Assembly (NCBI RefSeq): GCF_003576645.1
Contig: NC_044919.1
Location: 26,017,421-26,081,420 of the forward strand
From: Ipomoea triloba
Taxonomy: Eukaryota > Streptophyta > Magnoliopsida > Solanales > Convolvulaceae
Reading direction: 5' to 3'
Length of the DNA stretch: 64,000 nucleotides
The notes under the pieces are model-generated. The model did not search any database, was not told where the DNA came from, and saw nothing but the letters and a program-made list of their open reading frames with translations. Positions 10,061 through 21,153 of this stretch are shown here, piece after piece. Every line of letters starts with the position of its first letter. The stretch's first letter is position 1. Made by a program: the position numbers and the translations under genes.

Positions 10061-11033
10061 CTTGGCATCCATTTGGTAAGTAAGCGTTCCCGTCTAGGGG
10101 ATATTTGCAGCCACAGGTCGCATATGTCCGTCGTAATTCCTGAGGAAACATGTTGTTATATGGACCGCAATCGCGTGAGTAGTGAGGCAAGCGAGTCATC
10201 AGGTCGTGTATTGTGACGGCCCAGGTCCAAAAGACCGGGACAACCAGCTTGTCTTCCGGTAGCAGCTTGCTAATAGTTTGAAGGCTGAATCCGCGGGCAG
10301 AATAAATAGCAGGAAAGAAGGCATAGTTGCAGGAGGCGTTGACAATGGATGAATTTGCAGCGATATTGATTTGGTATGCATTTACATCGTTGTGAAAACT
10401 AAGATGGCAGCAGTTTATGCCGTTGCAATCATTTGCAAATTTAGGTGCTGGCGTGGTGGTGTTATTGCTGCAACTCGACTTGCAACTGGACTGTAAGAAT
10501 TCTGGAACGGGGGGCGGGGGCGTAGTGAGGACAGCGCTGCCGCAACCATAAAACATGAACCTGTTGTTTTTGGAAGAGTAAAAGAATGGGGTTCCAGATA
10601 ATTTTGTGTTTCTCATTACAGAGAGATTGGTGGTGGTTTGGCATAAAGGAGAAAACCACTCTTTCATTACTAGTACTTGTGACTCGTAGGAAATGCTCAC
10701 AATCTCTCTTACACCATCCTTGTCATCAGAGAAGGAGCTCAGGAAAGGTTTCTCCAAACCATGGGAGGATTTGACGCAATTTACGAGGAACCATTTGTTC
10801 AAATAGCAATCTTCGTCGGGTCCAATTCTAAATGGGTAGAAAATGCTAATGTTGCCGCAAGTGCCTCGACAACTCTTTGGAACCATAGGTATCCCACTTT
10901 CTCTGTACGAATCATAATAATTATTTCCGAATTCCCAAGATATCTCGTATTCTGCTGCCAAAGTGAGCATCACAATGAAGCTCATCATCAGCATAGTCGC
11001 CAATACTATTTCTTTTCCGGCGGACCTCTTCAT
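10061..11033 (-). CDS. WAK-like receptor kinase, extracellular exon 1
   Basis: This exon encodes the ectodomain of a wall-associated-kinase-like receptor. From the ATG at 11033 it starts MKRSAGKEIV with a hydrophobic signal peptide (VLATMLMMSFIVMLTLAAEY). A cysteine-rich galacturonan-binding-type domain follows (CRGTCGNISIFYPFRIGPDE, then LNKWFLVNC), matching the GUB_WAK pattern CG..I.YPF. A WAK-associated region with CNGINCCHLSF comes next, and the exon ends CGCKYPLDGNAYLPNGCQ, the usual end of WAK exon 1. An upstream in-frame GTG at 11042 was rejected as a start. The exon ends CCAAG with donor GTACGT, intron phase 1, the normal WAK phase. The transmembrane/kinase exon lies about 7.8 kb downstream at 1021 to about 2220. 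The separation by transposons leaves expression uncertain, but both exons are open. Confidence 0.85.
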
Positions 11034-11128
11034 GATTCTCACTCTACTTCTTTTTTAGATCTATTTCTCTGTTGTTTTTTTTTATTCACCCTCTTGTATA
11101 AGTCTTAGAATGTAACTAATTCAATGCC

Positions 11129-11140
11129 TCTTTATAAGGG
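11129..11140 (-). promoter_or_regulatory. Probable TATA box of the WAKL gene
   Basis: On the minus strand CCCTTATAAAGA lies about 95-105 bp upstream of the ATG at 11033, a plausible TATA distance with a short leader. This is a position and motif argument only. Confidence 0.5.
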
Positions 11141-11261
11141 AGCATGCAATGTAGTCCTTGCTCGGTTTAGGGATCAAAAAATTTAAGAGGTAAACCAGTC
11201 TAAGTTGTTTAGGGCTGACCCGCTCAAATCAAAAGATTGGAATTCAAACTCAAAGTTACAA

Positions 11262-11424
11262 GGCCAAAGACCTTGTGGTCCAGTGACACCCAGTTGCACC
11301 CCTACATGGGACGGGTGGTTTCGAGTCTCAGTGAAGACGATATTGGCTCTTTGTGTTTCATTTGGTTGAGAAAGTAGTTATGAACAGATATTTACTTGTA
11401 ACAGAGTCAATAATACTCAAAAAT
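11262..11424 (+). mobile_element. SINE with perfect 16-bp target duplication
   Basis: The body starts GGCCAAAGACCTTGTGGTCC (box-A-like) with GGTTTCGAGTCTCAGTG (box-B-like) and ends near AATACTCAAAAAT. It is flanked by AAACTCAAAGTTACAA at 11246-11261 and 11425-11440. The paralogous sequence near 15541 holds a single uninterrupted version of the site, so the pre-insertion state is visible in this window. Confidence 0.9.
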
Positions 11425-11925
11425 AAACTCAAAGTTACAAGTTTAGAGTGGATTAAAATTAGAAAGAATTTAATACTCTATGACTAAATTTGATAGCTTA
11501 AAAGTCAATGACTAAAATTAGAAACAAGTGATAGTCCGATGATTAAATCTGAAATTTAATTTCAAGCAAATTTTATTTTTAGTTCCTCAAAACATTGTCA
11601 CATTTAGACATGACTCATTTAATTTTATCATATTAAATCATTGATTTTTATTTGTTTGTCACAATTAATCATCATTTTAGAATTGTATGAATCCACGATT
11701 TAATAAATGTTGCTAATATGCAATTTAATCATTCAATTAATAGAGTTTACATGGGATGAAGAGAAATTACATTTCAAGTAAGGGACTTCAATAATAAAAT
11801 TACATGCTAAGCTACTTCTCTTTATTATTATATGATGAAATTAAAACTAAATTTACACTACATGCAAGACTTAATTGATAAAATAAAAGTGTCATTTTCA
11901 CAAAGTAGAACCAGTCAAGTATGTA

Positions 11926-11992
<67 letters not shown>
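11926..11992. repeat. TA/CA microsatellite
   Basis: A TA array with an internal CACACACACA tract lies inside segmental copy A. It is absent from copy B, where GTCAAGTAAATGTATATTGG is continuous. Confidence 0.9.
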
Positions 11993-11997
<5 letters not shown>

Positions 11998-12030
11998 TGG
12001 TCTTCTTTCCCGTAATTTCCACGAATTGAT

Positions 12031-12479
12031 TTCTATGTAATATTTTCTTCACCTAGCTAGCCAGCTTCCTCATAATTTCCACCAGCTGCCTAGCTTCCTA
12101 ATAATATGACCTCTGATAGATCTGTTCATTTTTGTTTATGAGAAAATTGCACTATTTGTCCATTGAGCCATAGAGAAATAGTAAACTCAATTCTTGCATT
12201 GTATACCGACATCGTCACTTTTATTATAATTTTTAAGCTGTTTGCAAAGTAGCATTTTCGCTCCTCAATTAATGGTATTTTTGTTAAGAATAATTGTAAA
12301 TAGATTTTGATGAGTCAAAAGTGTAATTTAGGTTGAAAAGTTTATATTCCTATTTTTTTTAATGTATTTTTTTGTAATTTTATTGATGAAGAAGTCATAA
12401 GCAAAAATCAAGAAAATAGTGACGGGAAGCAGGTGATGTTGTTTTCGTAGCAGCTCAAGTATAAGCAAAGTTTGGAGGA
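12031..12479. other. Intergenic, nothing recognised
   Basis: AT-rich DNA without open frames or repeats that I can support. Confidence 0.4.
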
Positions 12480-12815
12480 CCAGTTTTTAAAGCAACAGTT
12501 GATTTTGGAGCTTAGGTTGAAAAGTAGTTGAAAAATGAGCTAAGGATGGGAGATAAGATTTAAATAAGCTAAGAAATGAGCTATGGTTTTTAATGGGCTA
12601 AGGATCGGATGAGTTAGGAAATGCGCTACGCATTTAATGAGCTAAGGAAATCAGCTAATAAGGTTTTATTGAGCTATGGTTCGAATGAGCAAAGGCTGAG
12701 GATTAAATGAGCTAAGGTGTTCAAATTAGCAAATTAAAGGAATGAGCTGATGATTAAATGAGCTAAGGTTTCCAATGAGCTAAGGTTTTCAATGAGTTAA
12801 GGTTTGCAAGCAGCC
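12480..12815 (+). repeat. Degenerate minisatellite AATGAGCTAAGG
   Basis: About a dozen or more spaced copies of the core AATGAGCTAAGG and variants occur; the most regular are near 12700-12800 (for example TTTCCAATGAGCTAAGG). Spacing is irregular. Confidence 0.65.
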
Positions 12816-12855
12816 AAAATCAATTAAGTTGAGGATTCGAAGAGGCGGTTGAATT

Positions 12856-13003
12856 TTTTTTTTTTTTTTGAATACTATTGACTCTATTACAATGTAGTAT
12901 CTTCGTACAATCATACACACTTTCTCAATTTACTGAAGCACAAAGGGCCAACGCCCTCACTGGGGTCCGAACCTGTAACCTCTCACTTAGGAGGGCCACA
13001 GCT
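12856..13003 (-). mobile_element. SINE, minus strand, with about 21-bp target duplication
   Basis: Read on the minus strand it has the box-B-like GGTTCGGACCC and the family tail (CTACATTGTAATAGAGTCAA) ending in an A tract, here a T run near 12856. The flanks at 12835-12855 and 13004-13024 share ATTCGAAGAG and CGGTTGAATT with a single mismatch between them. It belongs to the same family as 11262-11424. Confidence 0.85.
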
Positions 13004-13188
13004 ATTCGAAGAGACGGTTGAATTAAGCAACAAAGGTTCACAACTAAGGATTAAATTTCAGCTGCACTAAAATAAAGCTCTCCACCGTACACCATCGATC
13101 ATGATTATTATAATATTGTAGATTCATTAAAAAGTATTATTGATAATGATTCATTATTATAATAATGTAGATTCTTTATAATAATATT

Positions 13189-13272
13189 TTTTTTTGGGTG
13201 TAGCCTAAGGTTTCCACTGTCGGTCACAATAACTAATCTTCTCGCTGGATTGTAGGCACCTCTATTGAGTGG
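13189..13272 (-). mobile_element. Short retroposed sequence (SINE-like) with 19-bp target duplication
   Basis: An 84-bp insert is bordered by GATTCTTTATAATAATATT (13170-13188) and GATTCTTTATAACAATATT (13273-13291), 18 of 19 identical. A T run at its left end reads as an A tail on the minus strand. The body matches none of the other SINEs here. Confidence 0.65.
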
Positions 13273-13529
13273 GATTCTTTATAACAATATTGTAAGTTAT
13301 TAAAATGACATCATCAGTTTGTATATTATCATTAACACATATTATTCTTTATTTTTATATAAATAAAATCAGTTACAAAATATATTATTAAAAGTATCTC
13401 ATTAAGATCCTTAGAATGATACTTATAGTATTATTTTTTGATCAATTTTAGTTGTTTATTGATGGACTTACAATATTGATAAAATTAACCTTTTGCATTC
13501 TTAAAATGAAACTCCAGTACTCTCTTAAT

Positions 13530-14330
13530 AGACATTGATAGGGTTAGAGTGAAACCCTATTTGCCCTATGGGTCTTCCCTGTCTCAGGGGGTCTATATGT
13601 GAACTTCCCGAAGGGGTCTCGCAAGTCGCAAGTATATACTTCCTGGTCTTAGAGGGTCTATATATGTGCATTTACTTATTTCATTATTAGTAGACCTCCC
13701 AATTTCATTATCAGTAGACCTCCTATTCTCATTATCATTAGACCTTCCGGTCTCATTATCAATAGGCCTCCCAGTCTCATTATCGATAGACCTCTTGATC
13801 AGCCCCGTTAGTAGATTTGCCGGTTGTAATATCAGTAGTCTTACTAGTTGCTATATTATTACATTTCCCAATTATCATGGCTAGATAGGTCAACTCCGTT
13901 GTCACCTCAATAATCTACACTTATCACAACCAACCTGAGCGCCCAATCAAGAGGTTCCACATCAATCATGTCACTGTTATATTCCATTTTCACCCACTAT
14001 AAATAGAGCATCTTGTCTAGTGTGAAGGGGTTGCTTCTCCCAACCTACACAACTCCAATTGGAGTCTCCTTACCCCGCATGGCCAAACCCTTAGTCAACT
14101 TTTCGGTCGCATCGCTTTCATTCAATTAGCTTCCCAGTCACATTCATTCCTCTTATATTTAATTTATATTTCAATAGGCCAGGATCACTAAGTATTGTAG
14201 CTTGAAATGTGTACTATTCAATCATATTAGTGCATTTCGGTCTAGCCCAACCTAAAAAGGTTCGAGATTTTTCCTGTTTTGGATTTTCATGTAAAACGCC
14301 CGGCCTTGCTATTTCTTTCATACTACACAT
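13530..14330 (+). mobile_element. Possible LTR remnant
   Basis: CACTATAAATAGAGCATCTT near 13996 looks like a strong TATA box followed by a transcribed leader, and the surroundings (minisatellite upstream, C-rich leader) resemble an LTR. I found no matching second copy, target duplication or coding domain, so this is weak. Confidence 0.25.
13668..13815 (+). repeat. Minisatellite of about 29-bp units
   Basis: Five or so tandem units share TCATTATCAGTAGACCTCCC with variants (ATTAGTAGACC, ATCATTAGACC, ATCAATAGGCC, ATCGATAGACC). Translation gives repeated ISLSVDL-like peptides, but there is no gene context. Confidence 0.75.
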
Positions 14331-15069
14331 CTTAACTATTCAATAATTTGCATTATCAGACATATTTTAGGTCCATCCATATTATGATGTAGTTGCATTG
14401 TTATTGTAGACATGGACATTCAATATTGTAAAAATGAACCACCAAAATTGAGAAAATAAACATGTTGTGTTTGCTTAATGAACTTATTCAATATTTATTA
14501 TCAGTATAATAATGTGTTTACATTAGTGTTGTAAAAATGAAACTAAATTAAAGTATTTAGAAAATGAACCAATATATAGTATTTTGAAAATAAACCTAAT
14601 ATAGTAACTAAAAAAAACTAATATAGTAATTTAATATAATTGTATGTTAATTTAAAATATTAAAATAAAAACATTAATATCGGTGTTATTTAAAATATCT
14701 TAATTATAGTTTTTAATTACTTTTATATATTAATTGTATTTGTATAAAAAGATTAAAAAATAAACTTAATGCAATAATTTTTTTTTTATTTGATTAACTA
14801 CCATGGACCATAATATAACAATCTAATTTTATTCCTACCAACCAAACAATATATAGCATTTGATTCATACTTTATTCTTCACCCATACTCCATAGAATTG
14901 TAATTTTTTACCCCTAACTCCTTCCTTTATACCTAACGCCTCGTTAATAACTCCTTCCTTTATACCTAACGCCTCGTTAATAATTCACTCCCACACGGCC
15001 ACACCCTTAAAGCAAAGAATTTTATCTTTTGTGTGCAATAATTCACTTCCGCACCATAAACATAAACAT
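14331..15069. other. Intergenic, nothing recognised
   Basis: AT-rich DNA. A 36-bp direct repeat beginning AACTCCTTCCTTTATACCTA occurs at about 14918 and 14950. No gene is seen. Confidence 0.4.
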
Positions 15070-15184
15070 TTTTTTGAATACTACTAACTCTATTTACAAT
15101 GCAGTATTGCCTCCACTGAAACTCGAACCCACCACCTCCCGTATAAAGGGAGGGGTTTGGTGCCACTGGACCACAAGGTCAACT
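15070..15184 (-). mobile_element. SINE copy, minus strand
   Basis: On the minus strand it begins GACCTTGTGGTCCAGTGGCA and contains GGGTTCGAGTTTCAGTGGAG (box-B-like), ending in an A run. AAACATAAACAT-type sequence occurs on both sides and is the likely target duplication. Confidence 0.75.
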
Positions 15185-15516
15185 AAAACATAAACATAAA
15201 ATTTAAATTCAATATAATTTATTCAAACTTGAAAGAGTCAACTGACAACCAAGTCAAATAATTAAAAGGATCTTGGTCAATTAATTAAGTATTATTAATT
15301 CCACCTACTGTGACGTCATGGCCGTGCCATCTTTTTCACGCAAATATTTTAGCACCTTTTGTAAGTTTAAAGAACCTCCGATCCAATGGGTATTTCTTCA
15401 ACCCTTCATGCAAACATTTTTTTTTGAAAATCACCTTCATGCAAACATAGTTGACCTCGAATGGTAGATATTTGTATATAGCTTTTTGACTAAATTTGAT
15501 GTAAAATCTCATCGCT

Positions 15517-16082
15517 GACCGCTCAATCAAGAAGGTTGGAATTCAAACTCAAGGTTACAAGTTTAGAGTGGATTAAAATTGGAAAGAATTTAATACTCTA
15601 TGACTAAATTTGATAGCTTAAAAGTTAATGACTAAAATTAGAAACAAGTGATAGTCCGATGATTAAATTTGAAATTAACTCAAAATTTTATTTCGAGCAA
15701 ATTTCACTTTTAGTTCTCCAAACATTGTCACATTTAGATAACATGACTCTTTTAATTTTATCATATTACATCATTGATTTTCATTTGTTTGCCACAATTA
15801 GTCATCATTTTAGAATTTTATGAATCCACCATTTAATAAATATTGCTAATATGAAATTTAATCATCCAATTAAAAGAGTTTGCGTGAAAGAGAGAGAAAT
15901 TACATTTCAAGTAAGAGACTTCAAAAATAAAATTACATGCTACGTCTCTTTATTATTATATGATGGAATGAAAATTAAATTTACACTACATGCAAGACTT
16001 AATTGATAAAATAAAAGTGTCATTTTCACAAAGTTGAACAAGTCAAGTAAATGTATATTGGTCTTCCTTTCCACGAATTGAT
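15517..16082. repeat. Segmental duplication, copy B
   Basis: Partner of 11222-12030. It preserves the site without the SINE and lacks the TA microsatellite. Confidence 0.85.
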
Positions 16083-18636
16083 TTGAGTTAAAAAAATTAT
16101 GAGTTTAAAAATAATATTGCATATTATATTTTAACTAAAAAAGTATTAGACCACGTTATTTCATATAACACCATCCAATTAACACAAAACTTACCTAATC
16201 TAATTTTTTAACCTTGGTTATATTTTCTCTCTTTCCTTTCCTCCCTTTGTACACAAGCAAAAAGACTACCAAATGAAAGACCAAGTCACAAATAATGATG
16301 ATATAAAAACATCGGTATAACAATGTCAATAGTACTAAAAGAAAAAAGAAAGGATAGAAGTATATAGAACGCCAACATACGCTTAATTTAGGAGAGTTTC
16401 TCTTGATTGGAGTGACCAAGTTAAGCTAAATTACTCTTATCTCTGTCATGTCGGTCCAATTCACATTTTAAAACTATACTACCAACCCAACTAAACCCAC
16501 TTCGACTTATTAAAAGTTTTAAATTAATATTTTTTTTTTAAAAAAAAATCTTTATGTTTATATATTATAATTTATAATTTTTAAAATTTTTATTATAATT
16601 ACAAAAATTTATAACATTATATTATTACATATTTGTATAATTGTTAAGTTGTATATTGTTTTTACATTTATAAAGTTTTAGAATTTTTATTTTATAAACC
16701 TAAACCTTACAATTCATAAATTAATAAAAATTACATAGTTCAAGTTACAACAAATAAATTTAAACTCTACATAAACAATCTTGTAATTCATCAACATAAA
16801 TGTGAGACTTCTTATAAGAGTTCTTAGACCTGAGCTTATAATTTTCACTAAAATAAATGTTTGTAATTTTGTAAAAATGCTAGTCTAAATACTCAGTCTA
16901 AAAATGATAGTCTAAATAAATATTACTTTTGATATGAATTTTTCTAATTCTTTTTAATTCTCTTTCGGGTAACATTGTCATTGTCTTCATCTTCAGTACT
17001 TATTTTCTTATTTATTTATTGGTAATGTGTCATATGCAATTGGGTTACTGGTGATAGTATATATGACAACGTCACACAATGAGATTATAGTTTAGGAAGT
17101 TGCGGATTTGTCTTGTTGTGTTTGTGTTTATGACTGAGATCTTAGTGGCACTATAAACTCTTGATCTTAGTGAGACTGTGTGTCGTACATTCTCATGTAC
17201 GTGAAAGTATCCAACAAAATATTATAGAGTAATATTTGTATAAGGTTAATGAGTAGTACCTTTTGTTCTAGTTTCATAACTTGTTTACTTAATTGATAGT
17301 AACAACAATGACTTTGCAGGTAGTCCGAATACTGATGCAACAATATGTCCATTTTGCATCTGTTTATTTTAAAGTTCATATTTTTGAAATTAGTTTGAAT
17401 GAGTGTAGTACTATAGAATTTGCGTGCATGTGCGTGTGTGTGTGTTTTTTTTTTTTAATAATTTTTTTTGAACTGATACGAATCTTGGAGTACTCACTGC
17501 CGCCTTTTCACCATAATGCATGCATGGAAGCAGTTAAATAGTTTGCCACTTTGTGCATAAACATTTTGAAACATTGGCTACATCCTATACATCAATTATT
17601 TTAGTTGTCAAGATTGATGCTGATTTTGCCTTTAATCCAAGAAGGTTGAGTTTAGAAAATCAAATGAATTGTAAATTTATATTAGTTCTAATATATTTAC
17701 TCAGCATCTTTTCAATGCGTCAAGTGTGTTATAGTGTTCTATTGCTCTACTGCCTCTACATTGACATTTTTAATAATGAGTTTTAAATATATCTACGCAA
17801 GATAATGATCTAATTACCTTTTACATATTATTATTATCAGCATAAAAGAATATCAGTCATTTTGGTGTTATGCTCGAGGTACTTTTGGTTCAACCATTAT
17901 AGTTGAATGAATTCTTGTTGATAGCAGAGAAATTCCTAGTTTATTTAAGGAATAAGATTAGATAAGGTAATACAAATTTATACATTTTAAATAACATTAA
18001 TAAAGAAATACGATTTACCTTTAAAGTGAACAACTGTGATTTAGTTCAAAGATATTATGGGGTAGTTTCCGGATTCAATTTATTGGGTTGTTTGAATGTC
18101 ATCTTTGTCAACAAATCTTCCCCAGGTAGTTAATATGATTGGCTTCAAACTTATTTTTTTTAAATTTTTTTCTCATGTTATTAATAAAATACTTGGTAAA
18201 TAAATATATAATATTATTTTGTATTATAACTTTGATATTTAATTACAAGATAATGTAAAAAGATGCCAATGAACAGTGCAGTGAATATAATTAATTAATG
18301 AATTTGAAGGTAAAGAACCTTTGTATTGTAGAAAAAAAAACAATATAACTAATGAAATTATATCTCATTTTTAATTTTTTGATAATGAATAAATTTATTT
18401 TTTTGAATAAAGGCATTGTAGACATTGAATTCTAAATTAAAGAAATGCATATATATTATTTATTTGTTGTAGCTACTAATAATATATTTAATTTAATAAG
18501 TATAATAGAGTGGTACTTACTTTTTAATTATATATACTCTAACATATTCGTAGCATATGTTCCACCATTATGCCTTTCTAACCGGCTAATTACATCACCT
18601 CCACAATTAACAAAAATAGAGTGGAGTATAACTGTT
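16083..18636. other. AT-rich intergenic DNA, nothing supported
   Basis: Short random open frames only, with GT and T runs near 17437-17470. I see no protein motif, RNA gene or element ends. Confidence 0.5.
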
Positions 18637-18654
18637 GATAATATTTTAACAGTT

Positions 18655-18800
18655 GCCACCTAGTCTGATGGCATCATTGTTATTATTCTGAATGGATGGT
18701 TGTAGGTTTGAATCTCATTCCAATCAAGAATGTTGGCATGTTCATGTTGGGCATATAGTATTTGTAAGTTAGATTGTAGTCACCAAAAAAAAAATTTATA
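18655..18800 (+). mobile_element. SINE-like retroposon with 18-bp target duplication
   Basis: The insert begins GCCACCTAGTCTGATGGCAT (tRNA-like box A), has GTAGGTTTGAATCTCATTCC (box-B-like) and ends in an A run. The flanks are GATAATATTTTAACAGTT (18637-18654) and GACAATATTTTAATAGTT (18801-18818), 16 of 18 identical. Confidence 0.8.
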
Positions 18801-19077
18801 GACAATATTTTAATAGTTAACTTTTCGAGTAATTACTCAAAATTAATTAAACAACTTTGCAATGTTATTTGAGTTTGATTCAATAAATGTTTGAATTCAA
18901 TTCCGGTAATTATATTGCCGAGCTAACCAGGTAACAATGTGGTAGGATTAGATCCTGATGGCCCAACGTGATAAAAAATTAATTAATTTTAATTGTTAAA
19001 TGCTTACAACGACTCATCAACCAGAAACCTAATTACAAATTGTTAGTGGAGTAAATTCCATTTTTGGTCATACTCTT

Positions 19078-20483
19078 TGTGAACAAAGAAATTTGAATAT
19101 ATATATGGGATTCAAAATTCATGTTACAATATGTATCAATATGGGTGTGGGTACAATATCTCTGGATGATCCTCTGATTCTTCAATTGATGTCTTGACGC
19201 TCCATTGAAGGCCCCCCGGATCTCTAGTGGCTTGATCTTCAAAGAAGAACTTATATGTTTGTTCTTCTGAAGGGCCTCCGGGTTCAAATGGCTTGATCTT
19301 CAATTGGAGATTTTTATCAATATGATAGGCATGGAGGAGCTTTGGACTTTCAAGGTCATGGGGCTTTTATTTTCATGATCACGATCTCTAATTCTCTAAA
19401 TAAGCTTCAAGTTATTTCTATGATTTTTCCTAGGATGAATACATAGAAATAAAAGGTCCTATTTATAGCTGTAGGATAAAGAGTTTTGATAAATTCAAAC
19501 TCTTTTGATATTATCTAATTAACAAATTAGATAATATCAATATTATCCAAATACATTTAAATATACTAATATTAAAAAAATAAAAATATTTAGCAAATTT
19601 TCAGTGTCAACAAATGTCCCCTCGAGAGTTGCTTGTACGCCACTTGAGAGCATATACCACTCGAGAGTATGTAGTGCAAGTAAGTCTCGACACTACAATT
19701 AAGATATAATAAGGCCGTTTTGACTCGTGCCAAGGAGCATGATATGAGGCCGTTTTTACTCGTGCCAAGGAGATATAAGGCCGTTTTAACTCGTACCAAG
19801 GAGTATCATTTAGCTTCCTCCATTTCAAATTTCATATGGGGTTTGCCCCCATATCGATGCCTATGAAGAGATGAGAGGCAGAGTTGTCCCACATATCGAT
19901 GCCTATGAAGAGATGAGAGGCAGAGTTGTCCCACTGGGCGTGCCAATTTGTGAACAAAGAAATTTGAATATATATATGGGATTCAAAATTCATGTTACAA
20001 TATGTATCAATATGGGTGTGGGTACAATATCTCTGGATGATCCTATGATTCTTCAATTGATGTCTTGACGCTCCATTGAAGGCCCCCCGAATCTCTAGTG
20101 GCTTGATCTTCAAAGAAGAACTTATATGTTTGTTCTTCTGAAGGGCCTCCGGGTTCAAATGGCTTGATCTTCAATTGGAGATTTTTATCAATATGATAGG
20201 CATGGAGGAGCTTTGGACTTTCAAGGTCATGGGGCTTTTATTTTCATGATCACGATCTCTAATTCTCTAAATAAGCTTCAAGTTATTTTTATGATTTTTC
20301 CTAGGATGAATACATAGAAATAAAAGGTCCTATTTATAGCTGTAGGATAAAGAGTTTTGATAAATTCAAACTCTTTTGATATTATCTAATTAACAAATTA
20401 GATAATATCAATATTATCCAAATACATTTAAATATACTAATATTAAAAAAATAACAATATTTAGAAAATTTTCAGTGTCAACA
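19078..20483 (-). mobile_element. Small intact non-autonomous LTR retrotransposon
   Basis: Two 535-bp LTRs (19078-19612 and 19949-20483) differ at only about five positions by eye, begin TGTGAACA and end TGTCAACA, and enclose 336 bp. The 5-bp target duplication CTCTT is perfect (19073-19077 and 20484-20488). Orientation is minus: next to the right LTR the minus strand reads TTGGCACGCCCAGTGGGAC, a Ty3-type primer-binding-site region. Next to the left LTR it reads CGAGGGGACATT, a polypurine tract. The interior has no coding capacity but holds a tandem 42-bp repeat (19865-19935) and three GGCCGTTTT..ACTCGT units. It inserted into the left TIR of the surrounding element. Confidence 0.92.
19929..19946 (-). 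promoter_or_regulatory. Primer binding site region of the small LTR element
   Basis: The minus strand reads TTGGCACGCCCAGTGGGA two bases inside the 5' LTR (19949-20483). This sequence type recurs in Ty3/Gypsy elements at the same place. Confidence 0.65.
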
Positions 20484-20987
20484 CTCTTATTGGCCTTTTT
20501 TTCAATTTTAGTCCGCTTTAATTATTTTTGTCACATTGAGACCACATTTATTAAACGTGTTCCAGATTTGGTTCATCGTTAAGTTTTCCGTGTAATGGCC
20601 GTCTGTGGCAGGGGTAATGTCGCCTTTTTACACTGGTCTCGTCTCTTTACCCTTTCTTCGCATCCGAGACGATGGAGCAGATGAGGATCTCATATATGGT
20701 GTCGCTATAAGGGAAAGATTTTTGTATGAAGCTAAAATGAGAGAGATTAATGCAATGGGGGTAACATCGGGGAATAACCTCCCAACAAGAAACCTGGCTC
20801 TGCATAAAAAATTGAGGAGTTTGGAAACCTGTCTCTCTCCCAATTCATCTCTGCCTTTGCCTCTCCCAATGCGATTACAGCAACCTCCGTTGTTGAAACT
20901 TTAGAGATCAAAACTTGGTTATTTTGTGCAGATTACAGAGTGATATTGTTATATATCAGGAAAATGTTGGACAGAGAAATGTGTTGC

Positions 20988-21016
20988 AGAGAGAGAGAGA
21001 GAGAAAGAGAGAGGGA
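20988..21016. repeat. GA microsatellite
   Basis: GA repeat with one interruption, next to the captured lectin scrap. Confidence 0.8.
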
Positions 21017-21064
21017 GGTGGATTCAGAGTATAGTGATGATCGACCACCGCCGGTTTTTGCGGC

Positions 21065-21153
21065 AACTCGAATCAGTCTGTCCCAGGAAACACAGTTGCC
21101 CAGCTCGTGGATTCTGGAAACTTGGTTCTTCGCGACAATGGCGGTCCTAGCGG
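21065..21153 (+). pseudogene. S-locus (G-type) lectin domain scrap
   Basis: The frame reads NSNQSVPGNTVAQLVDSGNL followed by VLRDNGG. VAQLxDSGNLVLRD is the hallmark of the B-lectin domain in G-type lectin S-receptor-like kinases. About 30 codons are recognisable and no adjacent domain follows, so this is a captured fragment within the TIR element at 19062-21672. Confidence 0.7.

Larger units (their letters stand above)
11222..12030. repeat. Segmental duplication, copy A
   Basis: It aligns in the same orientation with 15517-16082 over the tract beginning GGAATTCAAACTCAA and continuing through ACTAAATTTGATAGCTTAAA to TATTGGTCTTC. Copy A is longer because it holds a SINE (11262-11424) and an expanded TA array (11926-11992) that copy B lacks. 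Both copies carry small substitutions and indels. Confidence 0.85.

Noticed and set aside
13666..13884. Frame with repeated SLSVDLP-like peptides
   Set aside because: Translation of a minisatellite without promoter, splice or domain evidence.
17293..17786. Short hydrophobic frames in AT-rich DNA
   Set aside because: No motif, no context; expected by chance at this composition.
20605..20904. 99-codon frame starting MAGVMSPFYTG
   Set aside because: No recognised domain and located inside a TIR element; it may be captured sequence, but I cannot support a gene.
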